Below are positions 34,487 through 43,169 of a stretch of 56,267 nt of DNA, in pieces; position 1 is the stretch's first letter; the number at the start of each line of letters is the position of its first letter. The notes beneath the pieces were generated by a model. It did not search any database. It saw nothing but the letters and a program-made list of their open reading frames with translations, and was not told the DNA's origin. The stretch comes from Denitromonas halophila (GTDB lineage: Bacteria > Pseudomonadota > Gammaproteobacteria > Burkholderiales > Rhodocyclaceae). A program made the translations under genes and the position numbers. The stretch spans positions 1-56,267 of the forward strand of contig NZ_VMNK01000020.1 of NCBI RefSeq assembly GCF_007625155.1. The letters are read 5' to 3'.

Positions 34487-34978
34487 ATGAAACTGTTTGC
34501 GAAAGTGGTCCTTGCCGCGGCTGTCGGCGCCAGCCTGCCGGCCCTGGCCGCGCCGGCCGATCCGGTGGCGCGCGGGCGCTATCTTGTCGCGGTGGCCGAC
34601 TGCAACGGCTGCCACACCGCCGGGTTTGCCGAGTCGGGCGGGGCGGTGCCCGAGGCTCAGCGGCTGACCGGCATGGCTGTCGGCTTCAGCGGCCCGTGGG
34701 GCGTGAGCTATCCGGCCAACCTGCGCCTGTCGGTCAGCCGCCAGAGCGCGGAGGAATGGCGGGGGCGTGCCCGTGCCGGCGGCCTGCCTCCGATGCCGTG
34801 GCCGGCCCTGAAGGCCATGACCGACGAGGATTTGAACGCCATCTACGCCTATCTGCGCGCGCTCGGCCCGGCCGGGCTGGCGGCGCCGCAGGCCGTGCGG
34901 CCGGGCGCGCCGATCCCGACCCCGCATTTCGTGTTCGTACCGCAGCCGCCGACCACGGTGGTGAGCGCTACGCGTTGA
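34487..34978 (+). CDS. Exported monohaem cytochrome c
   Basis: A 163-residue protein with a signal peptide (MKLFAKVVLAAAVG, cleavage after ALA near residue 22) and one haem motif CNGCH near residue 44. Conserved Trp and Met (PWGVSY, GLPPMPW) follow, with MPWPALKAM giving candidate axial Met residues. ATG 34487 has GGAG 7 nt upstream, favoured over ATG 34475. The C-terminal 25 residues are Pro-rich. The hemerythrin-like gene follows after 21 nt, so the two may be co-transcribed. It resembles small subunits of alcohol- or aldehyde-oxidising complexes; the redox partner is unknown. Confidence 0.88.
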   Translation: MKLFAKVVLAAAVGASLPALAAPADPVARGRYLVAVADCNGCHTAGFAESGGAVPEAQRLTGMAVGFSGPWGVSYPANLRLSVSRQSAEEWRGRARAGGLPPMPWPALKAMTDEDLNAIYAYLRALGPAGLAAPQAVRPGAPIPTPHFVFVPQPPTTVVSATR

Positions 34979-34999
34979 GTTGCGCACAGGAGAGAGGCA

Positions 35000-35698
35000 A
35001 TGCACATGCGATTCCTACAGCCGACGACCGCCGAGCGCCATGATCTCTACGCCGGCATCCACAAGGGGCTGCGCCTGTTCATGGGTGAGGTGCTGACCGA
35101 ACTCGGGCGTCTCGATACCGACGATGACGCGGCGGTGGCCGAGGCGCTCGCCGCGCTGCAGGTGCTGATCGGCTTTTGTCGCGACCACCTGGCGCATGAG
35201 GACCGGGTGATTCACCCGACGCTCGAGGCCTTGCAGCCGGGCAGCGCCCGGCGGGCGGCCGACGCCCACGCCGAACACGAGGCGAGCCTGCGCTTGCTGG
35301 GGCATCTGGGCGATGAGTTGCGCAGCAGTACCGGGCCGGCGCGGGTCCACGCCGCGGCGCGGTTGTACCGGCAGTTGGCCGCCTTTGTCGGCGAGAGCCT
35401 GCTGCACATGTATGAGGAGGAAACCGAGCATAACGAGGTGCTGTGGGCGGGCCTGAGCGATGCGCAGATCGCCGCATTGCACGGGCGCATCCATGCCCGG
35501 CTGACGCCGGCGGACATGCGCCTGGCGCTGGCGTGGATGGTGCCGGCGATGCGCCCGGCCGAGCGCATCGCGCTGCTCGCGCCCTTGCGCAGCCGGCTGC
35601 CGGCGGCCGCTTTCGACGATCTGCTGGCGGCACTGCGGGCGCGCCTGGGGGACGCGGCGGCGGCGCAGCTGACGGCGGCGCTGCCTCAGGCGGCCTGA
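35000..35698 (+). CDS. Hemerythrin-like (HHE) domain protein
   Basis: A 232-residue helical protein. The first 150 residues form an HHE four-helix bundle with candidate iron ligands His21, His63, His66, Glu67, His93, His136 and Glu140 (from GIHKG, DHLAHEDRVIHP, HAEHEA and LLHMYEEET). The C-terminal 80 residues are extra. Hemerythrins bind O2 or NO via a di-iron site. A GGAGAG ribosome site precedes ATG 35000. It overlaps the convergent PNPOx-GAF gene by 13 nt. A role in O2/NO handling is inferred from the family. Confidence 0.88.
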   Translation: MHMRFLQPTTAERHDLYAGIHKGLRLFMGEVLTELGRLDTDDDAAVAEALAALQVLIGFCRDHLAHEDRVIHPTLEALQPGSARRAADAHAEHEASLRLLGHLGDELRSSTGPARVHAAARLYRQLAAFVGESLLHMYEEETEHNEVLWAGLSDAQIAALHGRIHARLTPADMRLALAWMVPAMRPAERIALLAPLRSRLPAAAFDDLLAALRARLGDAAAAQLTAALPQAA

Positions 35699-37047
35699 AC
35701 GCCCCCGGCGATCAGGCTGACCGGCCGCGCCAGCGCCAGGCGGATGCGGCCGCGGCCGGCCTTCTCGATGCGCAGGTCGGCCTCGCGGTCGGCCAGCCGG
35801 CGGCTGAGCAGGATCAGCCGGGCGTCGAGGTTGTCGGCCACCTCGGGCAGGCGCAGGCGGGGGTCGAGGCGCAGTTCGCGCTTGGAGAACTCGCAGCGGC
35901 CCAGCGTCTGGTGGTCCTGCAGCAGCGCCCACAGGATGCTGCCGGCCACGCCCTTGATCAGGTAGGTGTCGTCGAGAAAGATGCTGCCGTCCTGCGCGAA
36001 GTAGCGCACCCGCAGCGGCGGAGCGGCGGCGTCGGGCGGCGGGCGTGCCGGCACGGCCGGCGTGCCGTCGTCCTCGAGGGCCTCGAATTGCAGCGCGCAC
36101 ATGCACGGCCCGAGCATGGCGCACAGGGCGACCAGCGCGTCTTCCATGTCGTAGTCGAAACGGTATTGCTGGTCGCTCTCGACATACAGCACGGCCATCA
36201 GCCGGTCGCCGGCGCGCACCGGCACGGCGAGTTGGCTGGATGGGTCGGGCAGGCCGGGCAGGGGGATGCTCGCTTCGAGCCGGTCGGCCAGCTCGCCGCC
36301 TTCGAGCTGCTCGCGGATGGCCCGACCGTAGGCGTATTCAGCGGCCGGGAAGATGATGCGGATGGGGGTTTGCTCGCGCGCCGCCACGCCAATCACGCCG
36401 ACCCCGTAGGGGATCTCGGCGCCGGCGCCGGAGCTGGCGTAGCCGCGGCTGGCGACGATGTACAGGCGCGGACGGGTGGCGTCGGCCATCAGCAGCATCT
36501 GGTGCGTGATGCCGAAATGGCGCTCGAGGCACTGCGCCAGGGTGTCGATCAGGTGCTCCAGACTGCGGCAGCCGGCCAGCGCGTCGACACTGCGGCGCAG
36601 TGCCGGCAACAGCGGCGCGCGCGCGACTGGCGGTGGCAGGCTGTGGCCGGGCACGGCCTCGATCGCCAGTACCCGGTAAATATCGGCGCCACGCAGCCGG
36701 AACACGCCGGCCATGCCGGTGTGCGAGGCGATGCCGGCCAGCGTGGCCTTCATGCGTTCGAACAGCGGGCCGGCGGTTTCGGTGCGCAGGTAGCGGATGC
36801 TCAGCCGGTAGCGGGCGGCGGTGTCCGGATCCATCATCAGCACCGTGGCGTGCGGATTGGCCAGGATGTTCTCGCGCGTCTTGTTGAAGAACTGGAAAGA
36901 CAGCGCGACATGCTCCGGGTCGACATACATCAGCTGCGACACATAGGTGACGTTGGGCGTGCCGTCGGGTGCGCAGGTGGCCAGCCCGGCTGGCAGGATG
37001 CCCTCGAGGCAGCTACGCAGGGAGTCGAGATTCAGCACGGTATTCAT
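35686..37047 (-). CDS. FMN split-barrel (PNPOx-like) + GAF + winged-helix-like protein
   Basis: A 453-residue protein in three parts. Residues 1-130 are a pyridoxamine-phosphate-oxidase-like split barrel (GLATCAPDGTPNVTYVSQL, then FFNKTRENI). Residues about 150-320 are a GAF domain (EIPYGVGVIGVAARE, then AVPVRAGDRLMAVLYVES). Residues about 345-440 look like a winged-helix output domain. This is an unusual flavin-plus-GAF regulator layout. It overlaps the upstream PNPOx gene by 4 nt (ATGA) and lies downstream of pelG on the same strand. It may respond to redox or a ligand and act on nearby genes; the winged-helix call is tentative. Confidence 0.8.
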   Translation of the reverse strand: MNTVLNLDSLRSCLEGILPAGLATCAPDGTPNVTYVSQLMYVDPEHVALSFQFFNKTRENILANPHATVLMMDPDTAARYRLSIRYLRTETAGPLFERMKATLAGIASHTGMAGVFRLRGADIYRVLAIEAVPGHSLPPPVARAPLLPALRRSVDALAGCRSLEHLIDTLAQCLERHFGITHQMLLMADATRPRLYIVASRGYASSGAGAEIPYGVGVIGVAAREQTPIRIIFPAAEYAYGRAIREQLEGGELADRLEASIPLPGLPDPSSQLAVPVRAGDRLMAVLYVESDQQYRFDYDMEDALVALCAMLGPCMCALQFEALEDDGTPAVPARPPPDAAAPPLRVRYFAQDGSIFLDDTYLIKGVAGSILWALLQDHQTLGRCEFSKRELRLDPRLRLPEVADNLDARLILLSRRLADREADLRIEKAGRGRIRLALARPVSLIAGGVQAA

Positions 37048-37547
37048 GGCAGGGCGCAGCCGGTGGCCAGACGCTGCCCGGCCTGGGGGCCGGGAGTCTG
37101 GCCGAAGACCTCATCCGGCGTGAAGCGGACAATGCAAAGCGCCTCGGTGGGGCAATGCAGCAGGGCGCGCACGAAGGCTTCGGGGGTGCCGACGGTGGCG
37201 AGGCGGTTGACCATGGTGTCGATGTAAGGCGCCAGTAGCGCGGTATCGTCGGGGTCGCGCTCAACCCGGTGGGCGTCATGCCCCTTGAGCTGGACGGTGC
37301 GGTGGCTTTCCGGTTCGCTGAACACCACGGCGATCCGGCCGTTGGTGGCCAGGGCGCGCAGCACCGGCTCGGCCTGTGGCGCGGCAACCAGCATTCGCAA
37401 GCGGCCGGCGGCCGTGGGGTCGCGACGGCAGCCCAGGCCGCGCACCAGCGTGGCAAAGCCTCGATCGTCGCTGGCGGCGAGATGGATCGACAGGTGGCTG
37501 GTCACGAAGTCGGCCAGCGCGGGGGTGAGCACGGTCGGTGAAGTCAT
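37044..37547 (-). CDS. FMN split-barrel / pyridoxamine 5'-phosphate oxidase-family protein
   Basis: A 167-residue protein with the PNPOx-like split-barrel pattern (LAASDDRGFATLVRGLGC, then GRIAVVFSEPESHRTVQLKG). It lies 58 nt after pelG and overlaps the next gene by 4 nt, so the two split-barrel genes are coupled and possibly co-transcribed with pel. FMN or haem/F420-like cofactor binding is expected, but the substrate is unknown. Confidence 0.8.
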   Translation of the reverse strand: MTSPTVLTPALADFVTSHLSIHLAASDDRGFATLVRGLGCRRDPTAAGRLRMLVAAPQAEPVLRALATNGRIAVVFSEPESHRTVQLKGHDAHRVERDPDDTALLAPYIDTMVNRLATVGTPEAFVRALLHCPTEALCIVRFTPDEVFGQTPGPQAGQRLATGCALP

Positions 37548-37605
37548 GTCGGCGCCCTGAGGTCCGATGGACTAATTTACTCCAAGCTGTGGCCCGCGTG
37601 CGTGG

Positions 37606-38976
37606 CTAACGCAGCATGAAGGTTTCGTACTCCAGCCGGTGCAGTTTGCGGTCGAGCGCGAACAGGCCGTAGAGCAGGGTCAGCAGCACGGCGGCGGCGT
37701 AGCCGTAGCCATAGAAGGCGGCGCCGAGCTGGAGCGACAGCGCGGTGAGGGCGAGGTTGCTGACGCACAGCAGCGCGCACAGGCGCAGCACCAGCGCGCG
37801 CTGGTCGAGGTAGAAGAACACGTTGAGCAGCGCCAGCAGGCCGACCTGCAAGCTGGCGCCGAGTGTCTGGATGTGGAAGAGCGGCAGGTAGAGCGCCGAG
37901 ATACCCAGCGCGGCGAGCACGCTGGGGCCGACGATGATGGCGGCGAGCAGGGCGAGGGTCTGGATCTTGCCGATTTCGGCAAAGCCCTGACGGATGGCGA
38001 GCACCATCTCGTCGCGCATCGATTCGATGGTCTCCAGGCTGCCGCCCTCGCGCACGGCGGTGTAGAAGCGCTCGTGGTAGTCCACGAAGTCGGTCTCGAT
38101 GCGCACCAGAAACACCGCCATGCCGGGGATGATGAACAAATAGGCCATGAACACCGGCAAGTCGTAGATGACCGAGGCGCGCAGCGGGCCGATGATGGCG
38201 GCCGAGGTGTCGGGGTAGAACCAGAACACCAGTTTGTCGGCCCACACCGCGAGGTTGTAGAGCACGCCGATGATCAGCAGGCTGGGGTAACGGTTTTGCG
38301 GTTTCAGAAAGTCGAAACGCACCGCCTCGGTGGCGCTGAAGCTGCGCACCGTCAGCCACCACATGCCGCACAGGAGCGCGAAGTGGCCGAGCACGAAGCC
38401 GGCGAGCAGGCCTTCGAGTGCCCAGTTGCGCGCCAGCAGCGCGGCGCCCACGGTGATGCCGTAGCCGAGCGCGTACATCGCCAGAATGGCGCGGTAGCGC
38501 TTGAGCCCGGACAGAAAGATGGTCAGCACCCAGATGGCGCACAGCTGCGTGAAGCCGGCGATCATCAGCAAGCGGTAGAGCACGTTCTCGCCGGCGAAGG
38601 CGGTAAAAGCGAGCACCGTGGCCAGCGTGCCCGCTGCCATCAGCACCAGACACAGCACGCCGTGCAGATTGGGTAGCACGGTGTCGTGCTTGTGCTCGAA
38701 CAAGCGGTCGGACACATAGCGCGTAAAGGCCAGCTGCACGCCGCCGGTGAGAATCAGTGAGCTGGCGATCAGCCAGGTGACCGACACCTGAAACTGCGTG
38801 ACGCCATGGGATGAGGCGCCCAGCGAGGCGCTGAGCAGGCCGATGGCCAGGATGCCGACAATCGACAGCACCCACGGCCCCGAACCGATCACCCCGGCAT
38901 AGGCATAGGCCTGCACCAGCCCGAGCAGGCTGTCCTTGCGCAAGAGCTTGCGCAGCTCGAAACCGATGCCGGCCAC
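37606..38976 (-). CDS. pelG: Pel polysaccharide membrane transporter PelG
   Basis: A 456-residue protein with about 12 hydrophobic segments of the MOP/Wzx-like flippase superfamily. The N-terminus MAGIGFELRKLL is characteristic of PelG. It works with PelD, PelE and PelF in the inner-membrane synthesis/transport complex for the Pel exopolysaccharide. It is the last pel gene, 10 nt after the RidA-family gene. The operon is otherwise in the standard ABCDEFG order. Confidence 0.95.
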   Translation of the reverse strand: MAGIGFELRKLLRKDSLLGLVQAYAYAGVIGSGPWVLSIVGILAIGLLSASLGASSHGVTQFQVSVTWLIASSLILTGGVQLAFTRYVSDRLFEHKHDTVLPNLHGVLCLVLMAAGTLATVLAFTAFAGENVLYRLLMIAGFTQLCAIWVLTIFLSGLKRYRAILAMYALGYGITVGAALLARNWALEGLLAGFVLGHFALLCGMWWLTVRSFSATEAVRFDFLKPQNRYPSLLIIGVLYNLAVWADKLVFWFYPDTSAAIIGPLRASVIYDLPVFMAYLFIIPGMAVFLVRIETDFVDYHERFYTAVREGGSLETIESMRDEMVLAIRQGFAEIGKIQTLALLAAIIVGPSVLAALGISALYLPLFHIQTLGASLQVGLLALLNVFFYLDQRALVLRLCALLCVSNLALTALSLQLGAAFYGYGYAAAVLLTLLYGLFALDRKLHRLEYETFMLR

Positions 38977-38986
38977 GAATTACCCC

Positions 38987-39337
38987 TCAGTCCACCGCGG
39001 CGGTCAGCGCGATCTCGACGCGCCAGCCAGCCTGCGCCAGCCCGGCCACCTGCACGCAAGCGCGGCAAGGGGCGGTCCCCTCGGCCAGCCAGGCGTCCCA
39101 CACGGCGTTCATGCCGGTGTAGTCGTCCATGTCGACGAGGTAGATGGTGGCCATCAGGATGCGCGATTTGTCGCTGCCGGCCTGGGCCAGAAGGCGGTCG
39201 ATGCTGCCGAGGATCTCGCTGGTCTGGGTTTCGATGTTGGTGTCGATGCTGGCGGGCACTTCGACGGTGTATAGCGTCTGGTTGTGCACCACGATGTCGG
39301 AGTAGCGGGTGGTGGTGCCGTAACGGGTCAGGCTCAT
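38987..39337 (-). CDS. RidA/YjgF-family protein inserted between pelF and pelG
   Basis: A 116-residue Rid-family protein. The conserved Arg in PCRACVQVAGL (about 89-99) is the substrate-carboxylate-binding Arg of imine deaminases, and the C-terminal strand WRVEIALTAAV fits the family. Rid proteins hydrolyse reactive enamine/imine intermediates such as 2-aminoacrylate. The ATG overlaps the pelF stop by 4 nt and pelG follows 10 nt later, so it is truly inside the operon. RidA is not part of the standard pel set, so its role here is unexplained. Confidence 0.9.
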   Translation of the reverse strand: MSLTRYGTTTRYSDIVVHNQTLYTVEVPASIDTNIETQTSEILGSIDRLLAQAGSDKSRILMATIYLVDMDDYTGMNAVWDAWLAEGTAPCRACVQVAGLAQAGWRVEIALTAAVD

Positions 39338-40875
39338 GATTGGCGCTCCTTGGTGAGTGAGGGGGCTAGCGCGCGGTCGTAGACGGCGCGGTAGCGTTGG
39401 AACATCAGGGCGTCACTGTAGCGCGCTTCGACCCGGCGGATGCCGGCGTCGCGGGCGGCGCGCCAGCGTTCGGGGTGGCCGAGCAGGTCGAGCGCGGCGT
39501 CGGCGAGGGCTTGCGGGTCGGCGATGCCGACCACGGCACCGGCGTGGCCAAAGGCGCGGTCCTCGGCGTCGCCACCTTCGATCAGTTGCCGGCAGGCGCC
39601 GACGTCGGTGCTGATGCAGGGCACGCCAGCGGCGAAGCCTTCGAGCACCACCAGCGGTAGCGCTTCGGAGATGGAACTGAGTACCACCAGGCCGATCCTG
39701 GGCAGCAGCGCGTCGATGCGTTGCATGCCGAGCAGGCGCACTTTGTCGCCCAGGTCGAGGCTGTCGATCAGTTGGCGGCACTCGGCCACATAGGCCGGGT
39801 CTTCGTCCAGCGGGCCGGCGATCCAGGCTTCGGCCCCGGGCAGGCGGGTGATGACCGTGCGCATGGCGCGGATGAAGTTCTTCACGTCCTTGATCGGCAC
39901 CACCCGGCCGATCAGGCACAGCACGGGCGGGATCTCGTCGACGCGTTGCGCGCGCAGCGGTGCCAGTCGGGCGATCGCCACGCCGTTGGGAATCACCTGC
40001 GTGCGCTCGGCGGCCGCACCATCGGCGATTTGCCGGCGGCGGTTGGTTTCGTACAGCGAGATGATCGGGTCGGCGGCGTCGTAGCTCAGCCGGCCCATCC
40101 ACTCGAAGAAGCGGATCCACAGCTGGCGGAAGTAGGACAGCTCGGTCGGGTCGCGCTGGAAGGCGTTGCGGTTGTCGTTGATCCACTCACTCTGAAACAG
40201 GTCGATCTTGCGTTCCTTGGTGTAGATGCCGTGCTCGGTGAGGATCAGCGGGCGCCCGGTGGCCTGGGCCAGTAGCGCGCCGAGAAAGCCGGCATAGCCG
40301 GTTGAGATGCTGTGGTAGGCCCGCACCGGGATGAGCTGGTCGGCAATGCGCGCGAGCTGCCACAGCGGCTGGTGCATGATGCGCACCGACCAGAAATAGT
40401 CGACAAAACTGGGGTCGGAGCAGTGCTTGCGGTAGTGGTGGGTAATGCGCTGCCAGGCCGCCTCGGCGTGGCGGAAGTCGTGCTCCGGGATGGCGCCGCC
40501 TGGCTTGATGTGGGCGCAGGCGGCGTGCATCAGTTTGGGCGACACGGCCGCACCGCCGCGAAAGGCCGTGTGCAGGGCGTCGATGTCGGCAAAGGCGGCG
40601 GCGTTGCCGGTGCGTGGGCGCGGCGCATTGGGTGCCTCGGCCAGGCTGTCGTGCAGGAAATGGGTTTCCAGATGCACCACATTGGCCGGCAACTCGTAGC
40701 GCATGGCCGGGTAGTCGTCGCGGCGGCTGCCGAGAAACACCAGCGCAAAGCGCACATCGGGATGGGCCAGCAGGATCTGATGCATCCACGAGGACACCCC
40801 GCCCGACACAAACGGGTAGGTGCCTTCGAGCAGCAGCGCCACATCGGCTTCAGTGGCGGTGGGAGTGGCGCTCAT
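39334..40875 (-). CDS. pelF: Pel glycosyltransferase PelF
   Basis: A 513-residue GT-B glycosyltransferase of family GT4. The N-terminal part has LLEGTYPFVSGGVSSW (about 15-30), characteristic of PelF. The GT4 donor-binding motif E-x7-E is seen in SEALPLVVLEG near residue 410. The start at 40875 follows GGAG by 7 nt; the open frame runs 115 codons further but overlaps PelE coding sequence. It makes the Pel polymer in the cytoplasm. It overlaps pelE by 4 nt and the RidA-family gene by 4 nt. Confidence 0.95.
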   Translation of the reverse strand: MSATPTATEADVALLLEGTYPFVSGGVSSWMHQILLAHPDVRFALVFLGSRRDDYPAMRYELPANVVHLETHFLHDSLAEAPNAPRPRTGNAAAFADIDALHTAFRGGAAVSPKLMHAACAHIKPGGAIPEHDFRHAEAAWQRITHHYRKHCSDPSFVDYFWSVRIMHQPLWQLARIADQLIPVRAYHSISTGYAGFLGALLAQATGRPLILTEHGIYTKERKIDLFQSEWINDNRNAFQRDPTELSYFRQLWIRFFEWMGRLSYDAADPIISLYETNRRRQIADGAAAERTQVIPNGVAIARLAPLRAQRVDEIPPVLCLIGRVVPIKDVKNFIRAMRTVITRLPGAEAWIAGPLDEDPAYVAECRQLIDSLDLGDKVRLLGMQRIDALLPRIGLVVLSSISEALPLVVLEGFAAGVPCISTDVGACRQLIEGGDAEDRAFGHAGAVVGIADPQALADAALDLLGHPERWRAARDAGIRRVEARYSDALMFQRYRAVYDRALAPSLTKERQS

Positions 40876-41864
40876 CGGGGACTCCAGAATTGCGCCACCT
40901 TCTGCACGCCCATCATGCCGCGCCAGCTGGCCAGCGGTGCGAGCAGGCGTCGGACTGCGGTGAAATCGCGTCGCAAGAAGGCCAGCTCTGCCAGATGGGG
41001 CAGGACGCGGTGATCGGGCAGGCCGGCCGCGCGCGCTGCCTCGAAGGCCACCTCGGCCTCTGTCGTGTTGCCTAGCGCCAGCAAACATTGCCCACAGCGC
41101 AGGTAGAGCCCCGCGCCGCTCGGTCGCAGCGCGAGCGCTTCGCGGGCGTGATGCAGCCCCGCCTCGGCGGCATGGGTGCGCAGGTCGCCCTGCGCCAGTT
41201 GCTGGTAAATCAATTCCCAATACAAACCGGCCAGCCGGGTGTGGGCGAGCGCCAGGGCGATGGGGTTGCGCGCGCTGGCGAGCCGCTGGCGTTCAGCCTG
41301 GATCTGGGCGTTGAGTGTTTTCTCCTTGCGGTCGAGCATGCCGTAAGCGAGCAGACGCAGGTCTTCGCTGTCGTCGCCGAGCAGATCGCGCAGTAGCGGG
41401 CTGGCGACGCGGCCGGGCACGTGCTGGAGTGCGACGAGCGCTTTGAGGCGTTGCGGCGTGGGCACCCGCGGGTTGCGCAAAAAGCCACTGACACCGGTCT
41501 GGTGAAAGCCGCTGCGCTCGCGTTGATGCGGATCGAGCGCGGGGAGCTCGAGTGTGCGCAGCCCGCGCGGCCGGCGTATCGCCAGGCGATAGCGGCCGAT
41601 CCACAAGCCGGCCACGATGCCGGCAAAACCCAGCAAGGGGATGAAGGCCGACAGGGAAAACATCAACAGTCCGCTGGCGCGCCCTGAGCGGGCGGTGAGC
41701 GCGGGCATGAGGGCCAGCGCGCTCAGCGCGAGCAGGGCGCTGGCAGTCAGGTGGGCCAGCAAAAAGACGGCCAGGGGGTGTGCGAGGTGCTCGGCAGTGC
41801 CGAGCAGCCACATCGCCAACCCTTCAAGCAGCAGTGCTGATACGCCGCTGAGCAGGGCGAACAT
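40872..41864 (-). CDS. pelE: Pel inner-membrane protein PelE
   Basis: A 330-residue protein. The first 100 residues hold two to three transmembrane helices (MFALLSGVSALLLEGLAMW at the start). A soluble helical, TPR-like part (AGLYLRCGQCLLALGNTTEAEVAFE region) follows. PelE bridges PelD and PelF/G in the synthesis complex. The start at 41864 has GAGG upstream and overlaps the pelD 3' end by 41 nt; the downstream gene overlaps by 4 nt. Position and domain layout match PelE. Confidence 0.9.
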   Translation of the reverse strand: MFALLSGVSALLLEGLAMWLLGTAEHLAHPLAVFLLAHLTASALLALSALALMPALTARSGRASGLLMFSLSAFIPLLGFAGIVAGLWIGRYRLAIRRPRGLRTLELPALDPHQRERSGFHQTGVSGFLRNPRVPTPQRLKALVALQHVPGRVASPLLRDLLGDDSEDLRLLAYGMLDRKEKTLNAQIQAERQRLASARNPIALALAHTRLAGLYWELIYQQLAQGDLRTHAAEAGLHHAREALALRPSGAGLYLRCGQCLLALGNTTEAEVAFEAARAAGLPDHRVLPHLAELAFLRRDFTAVRRLLAPLASWRGMMGVQKVAQFWSPR

Positions 41865-43161
41865 GGCAATCCTCAAGCAGGGTGGACAGCAACTCGGTGG
41901 CCGGTGTGGCGTCGAGCCGGTAGGCATGCAAGGCGATGCCGAATTCGCCCGGCGGCACGCCCAGGTGCTGGGTGAGCCAGGCGTCGAGGCGGTCGAGATA
42001 GCCCTCGATGGCCGCGGCGCCGGCCAGCGGCATGAGCACCAGCAAGGCGTTGCGGTCGTCCTCGCGGGTATGCCAGGTGACATCCAGCGTGCGTTGCAGG
42101 CGGTGCCATTGCAGGGGCAGGTCGTCGAGCACCGGGCGGCTGCCGTAGGTCAGCACCACCACGGCGCTGGGCAAGCCGCTATCGCGGGTGACATGCCACA
42201 TGCGTTTCAACTCGAGGGCGAAGTCGGGCGGGCAGGCCGGCGCGACGGCGAGCACCGGGCGGATGATGTCGCGGCTGGCGAGGCTGTCGGCGTAGTAGCC
42301 GACCAGCAGATTGAGGATCTGCAAGCTGTCTTCGTTCAGCGCGAAAAAGGGCATTGATTCGACCACCAGCACGCCGTGGTCTGTCCCGCGCAGATCGCGC
42401 AGGCGGCTGACCACCAGATACTGGCTGCCGTGGTGTTCGGGCAGCGCATCGCTGGCGACATGGCACAACCCATTTTCAGTGGCGGCGGCCAGCACCAGGG
42501 GGTCGTTCGGCGCGAAGGCGAAGGGTGCGCCGAGCTGGCCGGCGGGGGTGTCGGTGGCATCCATCGGATACAGCGCGGCGCGCTCGACCTGGCAGAACTG
42601 GGCCAGCAGCTTGAGCAGGGCGTCGGCGCCGGGCAGGGGGCCGGCGGTGTCGGTGCCGAGCAACTCACGCAGGCCGGTGAGTGCGTCGCGCATCGACACC
42701 GGCCGGCTGATCAGGTCTTGCTCCAGGCGGTCGTGCGAGACGCGCAGCAGGTAGTGTTGGCGGGTCAGGTGGTCGAGCCGTTCCTGCACATAGCGGGCAT
42801 GGGTTTCGGCGCGGCGCACGCGAGTGCGCCAGATCGAGGCGAATTCGCCACAGACCATCACCAGCACCAGCGTGCCCAGAAAATACAGCTGCGGGGTGGC
42901 CGCGCTGACCTTGCCGGTGCCGGTCAGGCCCAGCCAGCCGACGAGCAGCACGATGCTGCCGATGACGCCCAGCATCGGGCCGTAGCGCAGTGCCAGCAAC
43001 ATCGGGCCGAGCACCGGCCAGGGGAAGCTGGCCCAGGCAAACAGCGGGTCGGCCGGGTTGAGCCACCACGCCGACGCGAGCAGCAGCAGGGGCAGGACGA
43101 CGGTCTCTGCCAGGGCGGAGCTTGTTAATTGGCGGGGTGCGAGCAAGTGTCGGAAAGGCAT
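41824..43161 (-). CDS. pelD: c-di-GMP receptor PelD
   Basis: A 445-residue protein with N-terminal transmembrane helices (to about 110), a coiled-coil, a GAF domain (about 165-300) and a degenerate GGDEF domain. The I-site is intact as R357-T-L-D360. Five residues later the GGDEF signature is replaced by REDDR (366-370), so it should bind c-di-GMP but not make it. That matches P. aeruginosa PelD, which activates Pel synthesis when c-di-GMP is bound. It starts 8 nt after the pelC stop. Confidence 0.95.
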   Translation of the reverse strand: MPFRHLLAPRQLTSSALAETVVLPLLLLASAWWLNPADPLFAWASFPWPVLGPMLLALRYGPMLGVIGSIVLLVGWLGLTGTGKVSAATPQLYFLGTLVLVMVCGEFASIWRTRVRRAETHARYVQERLDHLTRQHYLLRVSHDRLEQDLISRPVSMRDALTGLRELLGTDTAGPLPGADALLKLLAQFCQVERAALYPMDATDTPAGQLGAPFAFAPNDPLVLAAATENGLCHVASDALPEHHGSQYLVVSRLRDLRGTDHGVLVVESMPFFALNEDSLQILNLLVGYYADSLASRDIIRPVLAVAPACPPDFALELKRMWHVTRDSGLPSAVVVLTYGSRPVLDDLPLQWHRLQRTLDVTWHTREDDRNALLVLMPLAGAAAIEGYLDRLDAWLTQHLGVPPGEFGIALHAYRLDATPATELLSTLLEDCHVRPAQRRISTAA

Positions 43162-43169
43162 GCGACGAC

